The notes under the pieces were generated by a model, which worked only from the letters and a program-made list of their open reading frames with translations, was not told where the DNA came from and made no database searches. A DNA stretch of 64,000 nt from Amphibalanus amphitrite (taxonomy: Eukaryota; Arthropoda; Thecostraca; Balanomorpha; Balanidae), in contig NW_024881964.1 in assembly GCF_019059575.1 (NCBI RefSeq), forward strand, positions 372,001 through 436,000, written 5' to 3'. Position numbers and translations under genes: made by a program. This document shows, one piece after another, positions 29,101 through 41,100 of the stretch; positions within the stretch are counted from its first letter, which is position 1; each line of letters starts with the position of its first letter.

Positions 29101-32100
29101 TCTGCTCAGAACTTTGAGAACTGTAGACTTCAACGGATCACGCTAGCAATCTAGCCAGTATTGGTCCGAATATGACCAGACAGCAGAAGCAGGTGCGTGC
29201 CAGAGGGGGCATTCCACGATAGATCGTACCAGGCCCGTCACCCTCATCTCTCAGATTTTAATGAAAATCCGTCCTAGGGGTAATCATAGGCCCCAAAGAC
29301 GCCTGGCAAAATATCAGACTTCTCAGATCAAAACTTTTTGAGTTATATTGCATTACATTTTTTAACTTCGGTTTATAACGGTGAGTTTGATGGCCTATAA
29401 CTCAAGAACGGGTTAAGCTACCAACAAACAGTAAACAACACTAAGCTTGCGATGAATCAAAATTAATATTACCATTTAAAAATTCCAAAGAAAAATTTTC
29501 ATTGTTGAGCAAAAACCTTAATCTTTTTTCGTTTGCCTCTAATGACCTTTGGGACCAAAATTTTTCACATTTTTATTTTTTCAAAATAAACTTCATGTCA
29601 TTGCAAATCGACATGCAAAAAATTAGAAAGGTGTTCTTTCTATAAAATCCTCATTTTCCCGCAAACAAAATGGGTTTCGGAGGGGTTGATACGACCCCAG
29701 CACGCCGTTTCGCTTCTAATAGAGCTAGAGCCTCGTGGAAAAAACGAGCGTATATGCCGTAACAAGTCGCAGCGATTGGTACCCGATTTTAAGGTCTCAG
29801 GTTAAAGGAAGGGTGCCACCTTCCGAAATTTTTGTTCTATGAATCTATTTTACTTATTTGAATTTTTAGACGTGGTTAGCGCGTCCACAATATACAAAAA
29901 AACCGAAACATTGCATTTAATACATTGGCCAAAAAAAAAGATCGTTGTTTATATCACCACTACAACTCAAGGTCGTTTGATGTGGCAGCTAGGACGGCTG
30001 GCATATCCTGTTGTCATGGCAACATATCATTCTGCCATTTGCATTGATGGCGCAACTGAGACAAAAAGATGAACAAATAAAAAGGAAGAAGATAACATGA
30101 TTTGAACTAAGTTGTAGGTAACCAAGTAGGTAACTGTTGGCCATATTTGCCAACAGTTAAAGAACATCAAATAAGTCGAGTAAAGGTTTTTCCTTTACAA
30201 TGCTTAAGAGATCTATGGAACCCTTCACCCTTCATGCAACTTACTAGAAAAACTTCCCAATTAAAATTTTAAAACTTAAGTGTATACCATAAAGAAAAAA
30301 TATACCCTTTCAAAATGATAAAACATGCTTCAAAAGTATAACTTTTATACATACCTTTGCTGATTTCATGTTTTATAAAATACCCTTAACACGACGAGGA
30401 AATAGTGCTGAAGATTTTTGCCTGCCCGAATGCTGGCAGCAAAACTCGCAAATGATAACTTCACGTGCGGATTCAATGCTGACCGTCTCGAGCATAGGTA
30501 AGTGAAGCCGGTTTTTAGGTTCATGTGAGGCTAATCTTGTAAAAACTGCGTTGTGTCCAAAAGGTGGCACCCTTCCTTTAACCGGTAGCGTCTGAGGTCA
30601 GGTCAAGTGACAGAAGTTACGGGTTCGGTTTTTAGTAAATAACCTCACAAAAAATGGCCGCAGAGCCGCGATTTTGGCATCATTGTGTTCGCCTAGCTCA
30701 GGTGCATCGAATGGTATACTTTTTGCTAGGGTGAGGTCAACTTAAGTAGTTGACCTCGGGTCAAGGTCAGGTCAGAGCCCCTCAGGTCACGAAGCTGGGC
30801 AAAGGGTATCATATGGCATATCATTCGATTCGGAAGGTCTTCCCGAGTCCATGTCCATGATCGGGAGTTATTGACGAAAAACTCGTACGACCCTAGTGAC
30901 GTCATAAATGACGTCACGCAAGGTTACCAATGCAAAAGAAAAGCATTGGACTTAGCAAGAAGTGCATGAAATCACGATACCATGTACGTACGTGGGATAG
31001 TTTTAGATCATTCTCGGCGCCAAAATAACAGTTTTTATATTTCCCCATTGACTTATATCAGTGATGTCACGTGACCGACCTGACCTTATGTGACCTTTAA
31101 AAATTCGCAGATATACAAGTTGTGAGACCTCTGGAGGACACCATGTATGCGTCCTGTAACTTTCATCTCGGACAGCTATGGTCGTTGGCGTCCAAAACAA
31201 TGTCAGAACCAAACAGCCTTTTTCACCCTCGCGCTTATAGGAAAGAGGGTTGGATAAACCCTCTTTTCACTTTTTTCAGACGACTCAGACTTCAATTGAA
31301 ATTTCAGTAACCCGTGATGTCACTAGGCAGCTTTACCACGCCATTTGTAAGCTCCCCTCCCAAAATCACTATTCGAAACCGTTATCGTGACTTAGAATAA
31401 ATACATTTATAAAAAGAACACCTTCCTAATTTTTTGCATACTTCCTAGCAATGAGCCAAATATTTTTTTAAAGAAATAAAAAATCAAAAAAAATTTGGTC
31501 GCAAAGTCCAAAAAATACAAAAGAAAGAAAACTCTGTATGTCATATATCAAAAATAGCGTATTTTTCGAAATTTCAAAAAGTACTTATTAATCTGTTTAG
31601 TTGCAAGTTCAATGTTATATAACATTTGGCATTTGAATAATCCGTCTTAGAGTTACAGCCCGCCAAACTTAGCGCTGCAAAGCAAGATCCCAAAAATGTT
31701 ATACACCATAACTCAAAAAATACTTATCTGATAAGCCTGAAATTGTTACAGGTGGATTCAGTTCAGAGCCCCTGATTACCCCTGAGACCAATTTTCGTCA
31801 AATTCCTAGAGATGAGGGTGTCAAATTGGAAAAAAGTGGTACGATCTATCGTGGAATGCCCCAGAGCCGAGATCAACGCAACCACAGACCAACGACCGAT
31901 ACTATGAAAGGTAGGAACAGCAGTTCTCCAACTTTAGCACGCCATCAGTTGTTCTGAGTCTCTCACATCTCACACCCACCTCCTTGAGCACTGCGAGCGG
32001 CTCGCGGTCGCCGAGCAGCCGCTGCCAGTTGAATCCAGCCGGCACCAGCTCCCGGGCCCGCTGCTCGTCCTCGGCCCGCAGCTGGCGCAGCAGGGCCACC

Positions 32101-35100
32101 GTCAGCTTGACGCCGCCGCCGTCCTGGACGCAGCCGTACGCGGCGGCCGCCAGCGCCGACAGCGAGAGCCCGGCGCCGGGCGCCAGCAGCGGCGGCGTCA
32201 TCAGCTGCGCCAGGTTGGTCCACACGGCCGGCACGTCCGTGGCCAGGTCGGCAGACACGTCTAGCAGCTGGCGCGCGCCGCTCACGTACGCCGCCACCGG
32301 CAGCAGACCGCGCTGGAGCAGCAGCGCGTGCAGCCGGCCGGCCGCCTGACGCTCGCGAGCCGAGCGGGCGTCCACAAACGCCTCCAGAGACTGGGTGACG
32401 AAGTCGGCCAAGGTGCTGTCGTGCAGGTGGCCCTCGCAGTCGACAATCGCAGACTGTGGACACAGGGACGGGCGGGAGTTAGATAGCTGGGTCACCAGAG
32501 AACACATTTACGACGGACCGCCCCACCAGAATACCAAAGGAATAAATGTCAGATCAAATCACAGCTCACAATTTAGGGCACTAAGTACGGAGAGACAGCA
32601 AATTCAATTTTTCCAGTATCAGAGCGTAGGTAACTATAAATTAGCAAAACTGAATAATATCAGACCCTAGAATCTTAAGAAACGTCGATTTATTCGTGCC
32701 TTATTGGGAAATCTGCCAATGCTGCGCCCACCCGTCAGTCCCCGGCAGCGCACTCACCTCCTCATCCCCATTCTCGAGGAACTCGCCGACGATGGCTCGC
32801 GCCTGCCGTTTCAGGTAGTCCGCGTCCGCGTCCGCGGGGCCCTTGAGCCGCGAGGCGGCGGCGGCCGGCGGTGGTGGCGCCCGATCCGCAGAGCTGTTCC
32901 TGCTCCCGGAGCGCTCGGCCGAACCGCCGCGGCTCCGGCTGCGCGCCTCAGCCCGTAGAGCCTGGAACCGGTTAGCGCCCGAGCCGGGGGTGGTAGCGGG
33001 AGAGGCCCGCCGGGGCGAGGCTCCCTTGGCACCGAGTCCCCAGCCGCTGCCGCCGCCGGGGCCCAGTTTGAGCTGCGCCGGCGGCGGCGCGGCGGCCGTG
33101 GCGCTGACGGCGCTCATCATGCGGCTGGCGTCGTACCGCGAGTTGCGGCCGACCGTGCTCCAGCCGTCGCCGCCGGGCCGCGGCGCGTCGCGGCCGCCGC
33201 CGCCGCGCCGCCGCTCGCTGCGCCGCCGGTCCTCGGCCTGCGCCAGCGCCGCCTGCTGCTTGGCCTCAGCCAGGCGCGCCTGCTCGTGCACCTCCTCGAT
33301 GGTCATAGGCCGCGGCTGAGCCGTGGTGCGCGTCGGCACCCAATGGTTGGCACGCAGCTCGATCAGGTCACGCAACATGAAACGGATCCGAGACGAGAGC
33401 TTCTTATCCACCGAGAGCCGCTCGAACTCGGCGAACATTTTGCCCAAGTCACGGCCTTGTTTTTTCTCCGCCACTTCCAGCTTCTGTCCTATTGTGGAGA
33501 CCAGTTTGCACATGCACTCGTACGAGTCCTCGTGCCGGTCCTTGAGCAGTTTGGTGATGCACTGCTGCATGATACGGTCTGTCAGCATGCTCAGCTTGTA
33601 GAGCTCGCCGATGAAGCGGATGTTTCCGTTGGAGCGCAGGCGGCCCTGACGCTGTGCCTCCTCCAGTGCGCGCTCTTTGGCGCGCCGCTCCACCGGATCC
33701 GTCTGCGCCTCGATCTCTCGCTGCCGCTCACCCAGGTTCAGCTCCAGCGACTTGTCCTTCTCGAACTCGCGCTGGCACTGTGTCAGCAGCAGCTTGCGGA
33801 ACATGGACATGGCCTTCTTGCTCTCGTCTTCGCTGCCGGCCTGTCGACAGAAGACGGAGGGGACGGACGCGGGTGTTACAGAGACCAGATCCGACCGGCC
33901 AGCGCCGAACACGCGGGTCTGTACGGGAATAGCCAGGACACAGCGCCTATACAATACACAATTACAAAAAAGTAACTGACCCGTCCAGATCGAGGAAAAC
34001 AGTTCTTACAAAATGTTGACGACGTAATTCTGGACTGATCATTTAGCAGGCACCTCCCCAGCTGTCATCTCAGGCTGATAACTTAGTCGATATCTCTCAC
34101 CGCCCTTATTCCTTCCTCATATTCCCACGTCTCCACACGTCACCCTCTGTCCAGTGCCCCTCCCCCTCCCTCCAGCCTTCCCAGCGCCGGTCACTCACCG
34201 GGGGTTTGGTCATGGCCAGACACACTGCCGCGTACTGGCTGGCGTAGGCCGGCTCGTTCACTGCCTTGTCGAACAGCACATTAATCATCTTCCCGAGCCG
34301 CTCGTCCGTGTTGAACTCCAGCTGGCGGATGTTCTCAATGTGCTTCTCGATGTTGCTCGGCGTGATCTTGTTGAGGATGCCCTTGAGACGCGCCACCAGC
34401 TGCGCCTCGGCGTCGGCCGAATCCTCGGCGCTCTCGGCGCCCGGTTTGGCGGCGCCCGGCTTCCACGCGTTCTCCGTGGTGTGCAGTTTGACGTCGCGAC
34501 TGATCTCGATGCGGCGCACGGGCGGCGCTGGCGACTGGAGTGACCCGTCACGCCGTCCGCCGCCGCCGCCGCCGACTCCGCCCTGAGAGCTGCGGCCGCG
34601 GTACTGTCGGGGGAGCACGGAGGTCAGAATACTAGCCGACTGCCGAGGGCATACCGAATAGGTCGTCCTGCGCCCAAGGTTGAAGATGTAAGCAGACTGC
34701 AACAGTCAGTGATGGAAACTCTGCCAGATCCCCTAGATTACTGAATCCCCTAATTCTCAGTGCCTTTAGACCAGTAGCCTGACCCCAGCAGGCTGGCTTG
34801 GCGTGCCCACCGGCCGCAGGCAGCACTCTCTCCCCTCATTCTTTCACCACCCCACCGCACAGTGGGGATTTTTCCGATCTAGCGCCTATTAATTCAAAAA
34901 ATCTTTTTTGGGTTTTTGTTTATTTTATGTGTTAGTGGGGCTAAGAAATGTCTGAATTTTTCATATATGGCATTGTTTTATCTGTATGTCCACAGCAAGA
35001 CTAGGAAAAATGCGCCCAAAGTTCACACTCATGCGTGATTACTCAATGGGCTCAGTAAGGACCGAAAGTATGGCTCAATTTCATTGTCCTGTCCTGTTGG

Positions 35101-38100
35101 TTTTATTCTTGCGAGTTCTTAAAGTTGCATATCTTCTGAAAGGCACCTATATTAGGAATGGAATGGCAAACAGAAAGTATGCCACAACCTTACTAAGGTC
35201 ACAAAAATGCCATTTACAAAAAACCTTTACAGACACCATATTGAAGGAATGGTATTCTAGATAAATGTAGGAAATCAACAATATTTTCCACACTTTTCCA
35301 CTCCGAAACATATCCTATCGAATTCGCCACTTTCTCCTGCACAAGACAACGCCTAGTTTGGCTGCCGGAACTTGCCTGAACACGGAATATTCGCATTAGA
35401 GTATCTTAATACCCCACTCTAGGAGCGCTAGGGCAAACAGCACGATATAGGTATGTTCCAGACATGGGCGAATAATTTTACTTCCTGACTTATATTATGC
35501 ATATTTTCTGAGACACATTCATGAGGAATAGGATGACAGGCGTGAATTATACATACCGCAACCTTATTAACCCTAGCACTAGTGGGGAGGGGGAGGGGGA
35601 AGGGGTCGGATAAAACCCCATGGTTTTCCGCAAATCACTCGCGCAAAAAGCAGCCGATCGCGACGAAACTTTCGTTGCCCTCGAGATCATCAATGTTACA
35701 TCTAACCTAAAAATTTCATGACTCTGACCCAACTGACCTTTGACCTGTGGCATATTTCTCGAGACCATGTTTGGCCGGAATCGCGATTCGGCTTATGCCA
35801 GCTCACATTATCCGCGGTTTCCAGTCTTTTTGTGGTTTTAAACGTTCAAATATGTGAAATGATGCTGGTGCCATGCATTATGGTGGGTGTCAAGGTCACG
35901 TGAAGGTCAGGTCAAGGTCATTGACCTTTGATGACCTTGGTTCACTTTTTCGAGTTTTATTTGCTTCTAGAGTAGTTTTTGGTGTTGATTTCGAATTTAG
36001 CAACCATTTGAATATTTACGAAGTAGTTCTGGTGCCTTCGTACCATGTTACGAAGCTGTCAGTAGTAGATGACACCTACTATGGATGGCCGGCAGGACGT
36101 CTACTGGCTGACCTGACCTGACCCGACCTGGCTTAAATGCATGAAGACATCGTCTGTGATCAAAACTAACATGAAATTCGTGATCAGCACTCCAAAATAC
36201 CCCGTAACATCCTAACTTTACGAAGTTCCAAGAGGTCTCGATTTTCCATCTTTAGTTGGGTCATTGACTTGACTTGGAAAGTCAACTAATGACCTTGGAC
36301 TTTGAAATTGGATATATTCGGCCTCATCTCGTCATAGACAGCACGCTTGATTTTTCCGCGAAGCTCTAGCTTGATCAGGGGCCAAACGGCTGAGCCGGGG
36401 GTCCAATTGACCCCCCTATACTATGTTGATTATGCACATTTACAGGTAACACTCTCACCAGAACACACCAGCCAACATCTGTGCACAATCTGGCTACAAT
36501 ACTTCCTATGGTTTGCCCTCTACGAATAAATACGTGCTAGATCGGAAAAATCCCCACTGTGCACCGGTTCCCCACGCGCGGTCCAGCGACTGTCGCTCAC
36601 CTTGCCCGGCGGACCCATGACGGCCGGTTTAAAGCCGGAGGCGAACTCTCCCGGTCCGATGGGGCGCGGTTTGAGGGCGGCGGCGCGCTGGTCGGTGGTC
36701 GCTCCGGCACGTCGTACCACCGACGGCAGGTCGGGCAGCGCGGCCGGCCGCTGCTGCGACAGAGGCGCGTGCTGCAGCGCCAGCAGCTCCGAGCGGCCGT
36801 AGTGCTTCTTGGCGGCGTGTGACGGCGCCGGAGCTGGCGGAGTCGGCCGGCCGTCACCTGCACCAGGCAGAGAGACAGACAGACCGTAAGTCACAGGACC
36901 GGGGCGGACAGGGAGCGCGGAAAATGACCCGGACACCCACACCTCCACTCAGAGTCTATCTTCAAATATAATTGTAGGAGTTAAGCCACGGTCACAAAAT
37001 GCCGGTCTGCCCCAAACAGCATCTCCGCTCGTGCCCCACTGACTCTGGCTATGGTCTTGACCCTGGCCGCCGCAGCTCGCCACTCAGCGCCGAGCACTCG
37101 CCACCCGACCCACGGTATCATGTCTCCGGCGGGCGTCTGTCGGCTGGCCGGCGCGGCGGCTCTGTCCCTGTCTAGCCTACGTCTTAGTAGTCCTGTCTAG
37201 TTGTGTGCAGTGTGCATACAACTGCACCCATACATACACACGAGTCATACTCTATACGATACGCTATACGATACCTATACGATACCTATAATACGACACT
37301 ATGCGATACGCATGAATGCACCCACACATACACATGCATACTAAAATAATTTTGGATATTGGAGCACTACATGTGGAAATCGTGAGCATGAGACAAAAAG
37401 TGACAGCATGGGAAGCATCAAAATGATACAGCTTAGTCCAAATTAAATGTATACAAGATTCTTTACATAACCATTCATTTCAAAGCAAATCCATGCCTAA
37501 CTTCCCTTGACGGCCGCTTTCTTCCCAAGCGTGCAAGGACGCATCAACTGAGGAGGCATTCCATGACACGCCGCCGAATCAACTGACCTTTGGCGGCGAG
37601 GTGACGCGGCGGCGACTCTGTAGCGGGCTGCACCGGCCGGCCCGCCGTACCGTTCACAGGCGGTGGGGAGCCCTGGCGCGACGCAGCCGGGGTGCCCGAC
37701 GGAGTGCCCACCGGAGTGCCCAACGACGGAGTGTCGGCCGGAGTGCTGGCCGGGGTGCCCTGGGCGGAGCTGTCGGCCGGAGTGTCCTCGGAGGGCGGTG
37801 TGAGGGCCGGAGTCGGCTCCGGACTCTGCTCGCTCGGTGACTCGGTAGTTACCTCAACTGGTGGCTCTTTAGACCCATCTGTCACCTCCTGAAGCTCCTC
37901 AGAGACCACCGCCGTTTCCTTCGGCTCCTCAGGCTCCGGCGTCGGCTCTTGTGGCCCCGCTGGCGGAATTTCCTTCACGCCATTCTCATCAGCTGCCGAC
38001 TGACCGCCGTTCTGACCATTCAAATGCGGCGCCTTCTGTTCAATCGGCACTACCGGCGCATACGGTTTGTCCGACACTACGGAGGAGTGACTCTGGGACC

Positions 38101-41100
38101 CGTTTACCACCACCGCGGTCACAGGCGACTTTACCACCTCCTCGGGCGCCGCAGGGACCTCCTCAGTGGACTCAGCCGGCTGGTCAGAGTCCAGTGCCGG
38201 CGACACTGACTCAGGAGCCGGCTCCAGCGGCGGGGCGGCGGCCAGCGCCTCATCAGCTGCAGACACAGCCAGCCGCTCCAGTTCCGTGGTGGCCACTGTC
38301 ACAGCCTCTGGCAGGGACGGCTCAGCAGCTGCCTCCTCGGCAGTCTCCACCTCTGGAGACTCTTCTACTGGCTCCTCCTGGACGGCAGACGATTCTAGCT
38401 GCTGCAGGGGCACACACTCGCCCGTTGCCACCTCAGCGGAGCTAGCTGGCTCCGCAGTCACAGCCTCGGGGCGGCCCGGAATCACTCCGGCCGGATCAGC
38501 ACTCTCACTAGTGACACTGGTCGCGTCTGGGACCGCTGGCTCCCGCTCACTCTCCGGCTCCTTCGGCAGACTGTCCACGATAGACGGCGGGACACCGTGT
38601 GCGAACTGCTGCCGCGCTGCCTCGGGTCCCTCCAACCGCGCGCTGACGGCAGGCGGCACACTCTGTCCGTACTGGAGGCCCATCTCCGTCCCGTCCGGGC
38701 GCGGCGCCGCCTGACTGTACTGCAGTGCGCTGTCGGGGGGCGGCAGGCCGGGAGGTACACTCGGTACCGGTACTAGGTCGGGCAGGCTGGCCGGCAGTGA
38801 GTAGTGACCGTCCGACGGGCGGGACGGTGGCACAGGTGGACACCAGCCAGGCGCCCGAGCGGGGTTCCACTCCGACTGACGCACCGTCGACGCCGGAGAC
38901 GCTGCGGGAAACACAGACACAGCCGGGTCAGATGGGGCACACAACCAGACTACTACAGTTACAGGAGGATGCATGGCGCGACAGGCATAACAATAAATTC
39001 AGAGAAGTAGACAAGCTGCACCAAGCAAGCACTCCGGACTCATCAAGCCCTCCTCTCAACCACGAAATAAATCATACCGTTTCATTACAGCTAGTTCGAA
39101 ACCTCGAGATAGGTAACCACTAAACAGCTGCTAACCTGATAACGACACACCCTTACAGACTTCCCGTCTCCCATGCCGCCACACCGGGCGGGCCGCGCGG
39201 CGCTGTCTCCGTACGTACCATAATTCATCACCTGGCGCCGAATCACGTCCGGCGAGTGTGTGGACAGGCCGTTGGCGGTGGGGGTCTGGAAGCGCCCGGG
39301 CACCGCCTGGGGCGCCATGGCGGGCGCCGGCGCCCACTCGGGCACGCCCTCGCCCGGCAGCGGGCACTCGGAGTAGCTGGCGCTGGAGCGGGCGCGTGGG
39401 CCGCGCCGGCTGTCCGGCTCACCCAGCTCGGAGACGCTGGCGCTGCTATGCTGGCGGCCCGAGCGGGGCAGTGTGGACACGCCGTTGCCCAGCGGCCGCC
39501 ACGCCGTCTCCGGGACGCCGCTCTGTTGGAGGAGGAGGGGGTCAGACGATGGCGAGTGTCGTGTCGAAACTACCACTGAATGTCATAGCTCTGCCCTAGG
39601 AGTTCGGCAGCCATAAGGTAAACAGAACATGCCACAATTCCAGCAGCGGGAGGTTAACCACTAGCATAGCACAACATCACAACATATCATTCTATCAAAC
39701 TCGACGCCAGCTCTTACACTCGGCCCGACTGCGCACTCACAGACCCACATACACACCGACACACAGTTGGTCTCCGGCCGACCGACCACTGTCCACGATG
39801 GAGGACAACTCACGGGGGTCTGTGCACTACTGCCGCTCACAGCCACCTCCTCGTGAGTCTCCGGGTTGATGATGGGGATCCGGTGGCTGGCGTGGTGCTG
39901 CACGGGAGCCGGGGGCGGCACCGGCGGCGCGTACAGCGGCTCCTGGGGCCGCCGCGCCTGCAGCGGCTCCATCGGCGGCGGCAGGGACATCTGAGCCGGA
40001 GGCGGCGGCGGGCCCCACATCTGCGGCGGCGCCGGCTGGCCGCCGGGCGCCGGCTGTGGCTGCGCCTGCACGTACAGACCTGCCAGAGCCGGAGGCGAGA
40101 GTTGAACAGGGTACCGCTGCGGGAGGGTCAGGTCACTGCCCGGGGTGGTATCTGACACTGACGGGAGGAAACTCGCCGAATGATTGATAATTTGTAAATG
40201 GCTGATTTCAAGCCATACACATTAATTCTGTTGAACTCGAATACTTATAAACTTCAGTAGCTTCTAAACAAAACAATCTACATATATTCCCTGTAACACA
40301 TATATTGTAACACATATATTCCCTGATGACCGATGCATGGCGATCACAGGATAACCGGAAAACTAATAGAAAAACACGTCTCCCCACTCGGTCTCCTGTG
40401 CTCTCTACTAGCGTCCCCCGGTGGGATGTGCCGAGCGCTTGTCCCGTCGGTGGCTCGGAGGCCGGTACTCACCCTGAGGAGGCTGGACAGTCAGCTGCTG
40501 CTGGTATGGTGGCTGGGTAGAGTACACGGGAGGTGTGGGCATGTAGGCAGTTGGCCCCTGACGCACGCCCGGGTGACCCTGCCGGAACACAAAGGGAGGG
40601 GTCGGAGTTCAGGCCACAGTCAGAGTGGCAGAATTTGCGTCCGCAGCAACTGTTTCGGCGTGACTGCATTGCACGTGATGAAACATTAATGCAGTGAGTC
40701 GCAAGACATCAACGCCCTCGCTCATGAGCCAGTGAGTAGTTATCAACGTTTGGGATTCAGTTAGCTGCGGCGATATGCCGGCACACATATCCTGCGTTAC
40801 AAATGAGTTAGTATGTCAGCTCCGGGACGTTTGTATGCGCCTGTACGTACGCACGCAACATATTGGGAGGACGGATGGTTATTGGCCGGCCTGACGCGCA
40901 CAACTAAGTATACACAAAACCACCGTACACACATTAAACCACACCATCGTAGTTCTGTGGCGCAATTACAATTACCCAACACCAGGGCTACGGAGTCGGG
41001 TTTGCTCGGAGTCGAGAGTTCCGACCGGAGTCAGAGTCGGAGTCGATGTTGGAAGCCGGAGTCGAGCGTTCCGACCGGAGTCAGTGTCGGGTTGACTTTT

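Larger units (their letters stand above)
29206..31862. mobile_element. Long-armed inverted-repeat (foldback-like) element, 2.66 kb
   Basis: Both ends read GGGGCATTCCACGATAGATC inwards. The inverted similarity continues for about 440 bp (29206-29650 against 31400-31862), including CACCCTCATCTCT, AGGGGTAATCA and GCAAAAAATTAG blocks. AGAG flanks both sides (a possible 4-5 bp duplication). The middle holds another repeat and, inside that, element E3. It occupies most of eIF4G intron 13 (28641-31979). Confidence 0.82.

Noticed and set aside
35569..36420. A further TTAA element starting TTAACCCTAGCACTAGTGGGG inside the Transib-like element.
   Set aside because: The left end resembles the family at 60635, but I could not find a matching inverted right end.
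34858..36561. Calling the Transib-like element a CACTA (EnSpm) element.
   Set aside because: CACTA elements give 2-3 bp duplications; here 5 bp (CACCG) match exactly outside CACAGTG ends.
40080..40124. Alternative eIF4G exon 7 acceptor at CCCGCAG further upstream, adding RYPVQLSPPALA.
   Set aside because: It would start in phase 0, whereas exon 6 ends in phase 1. The acceptor at 40079 keeps the frame.
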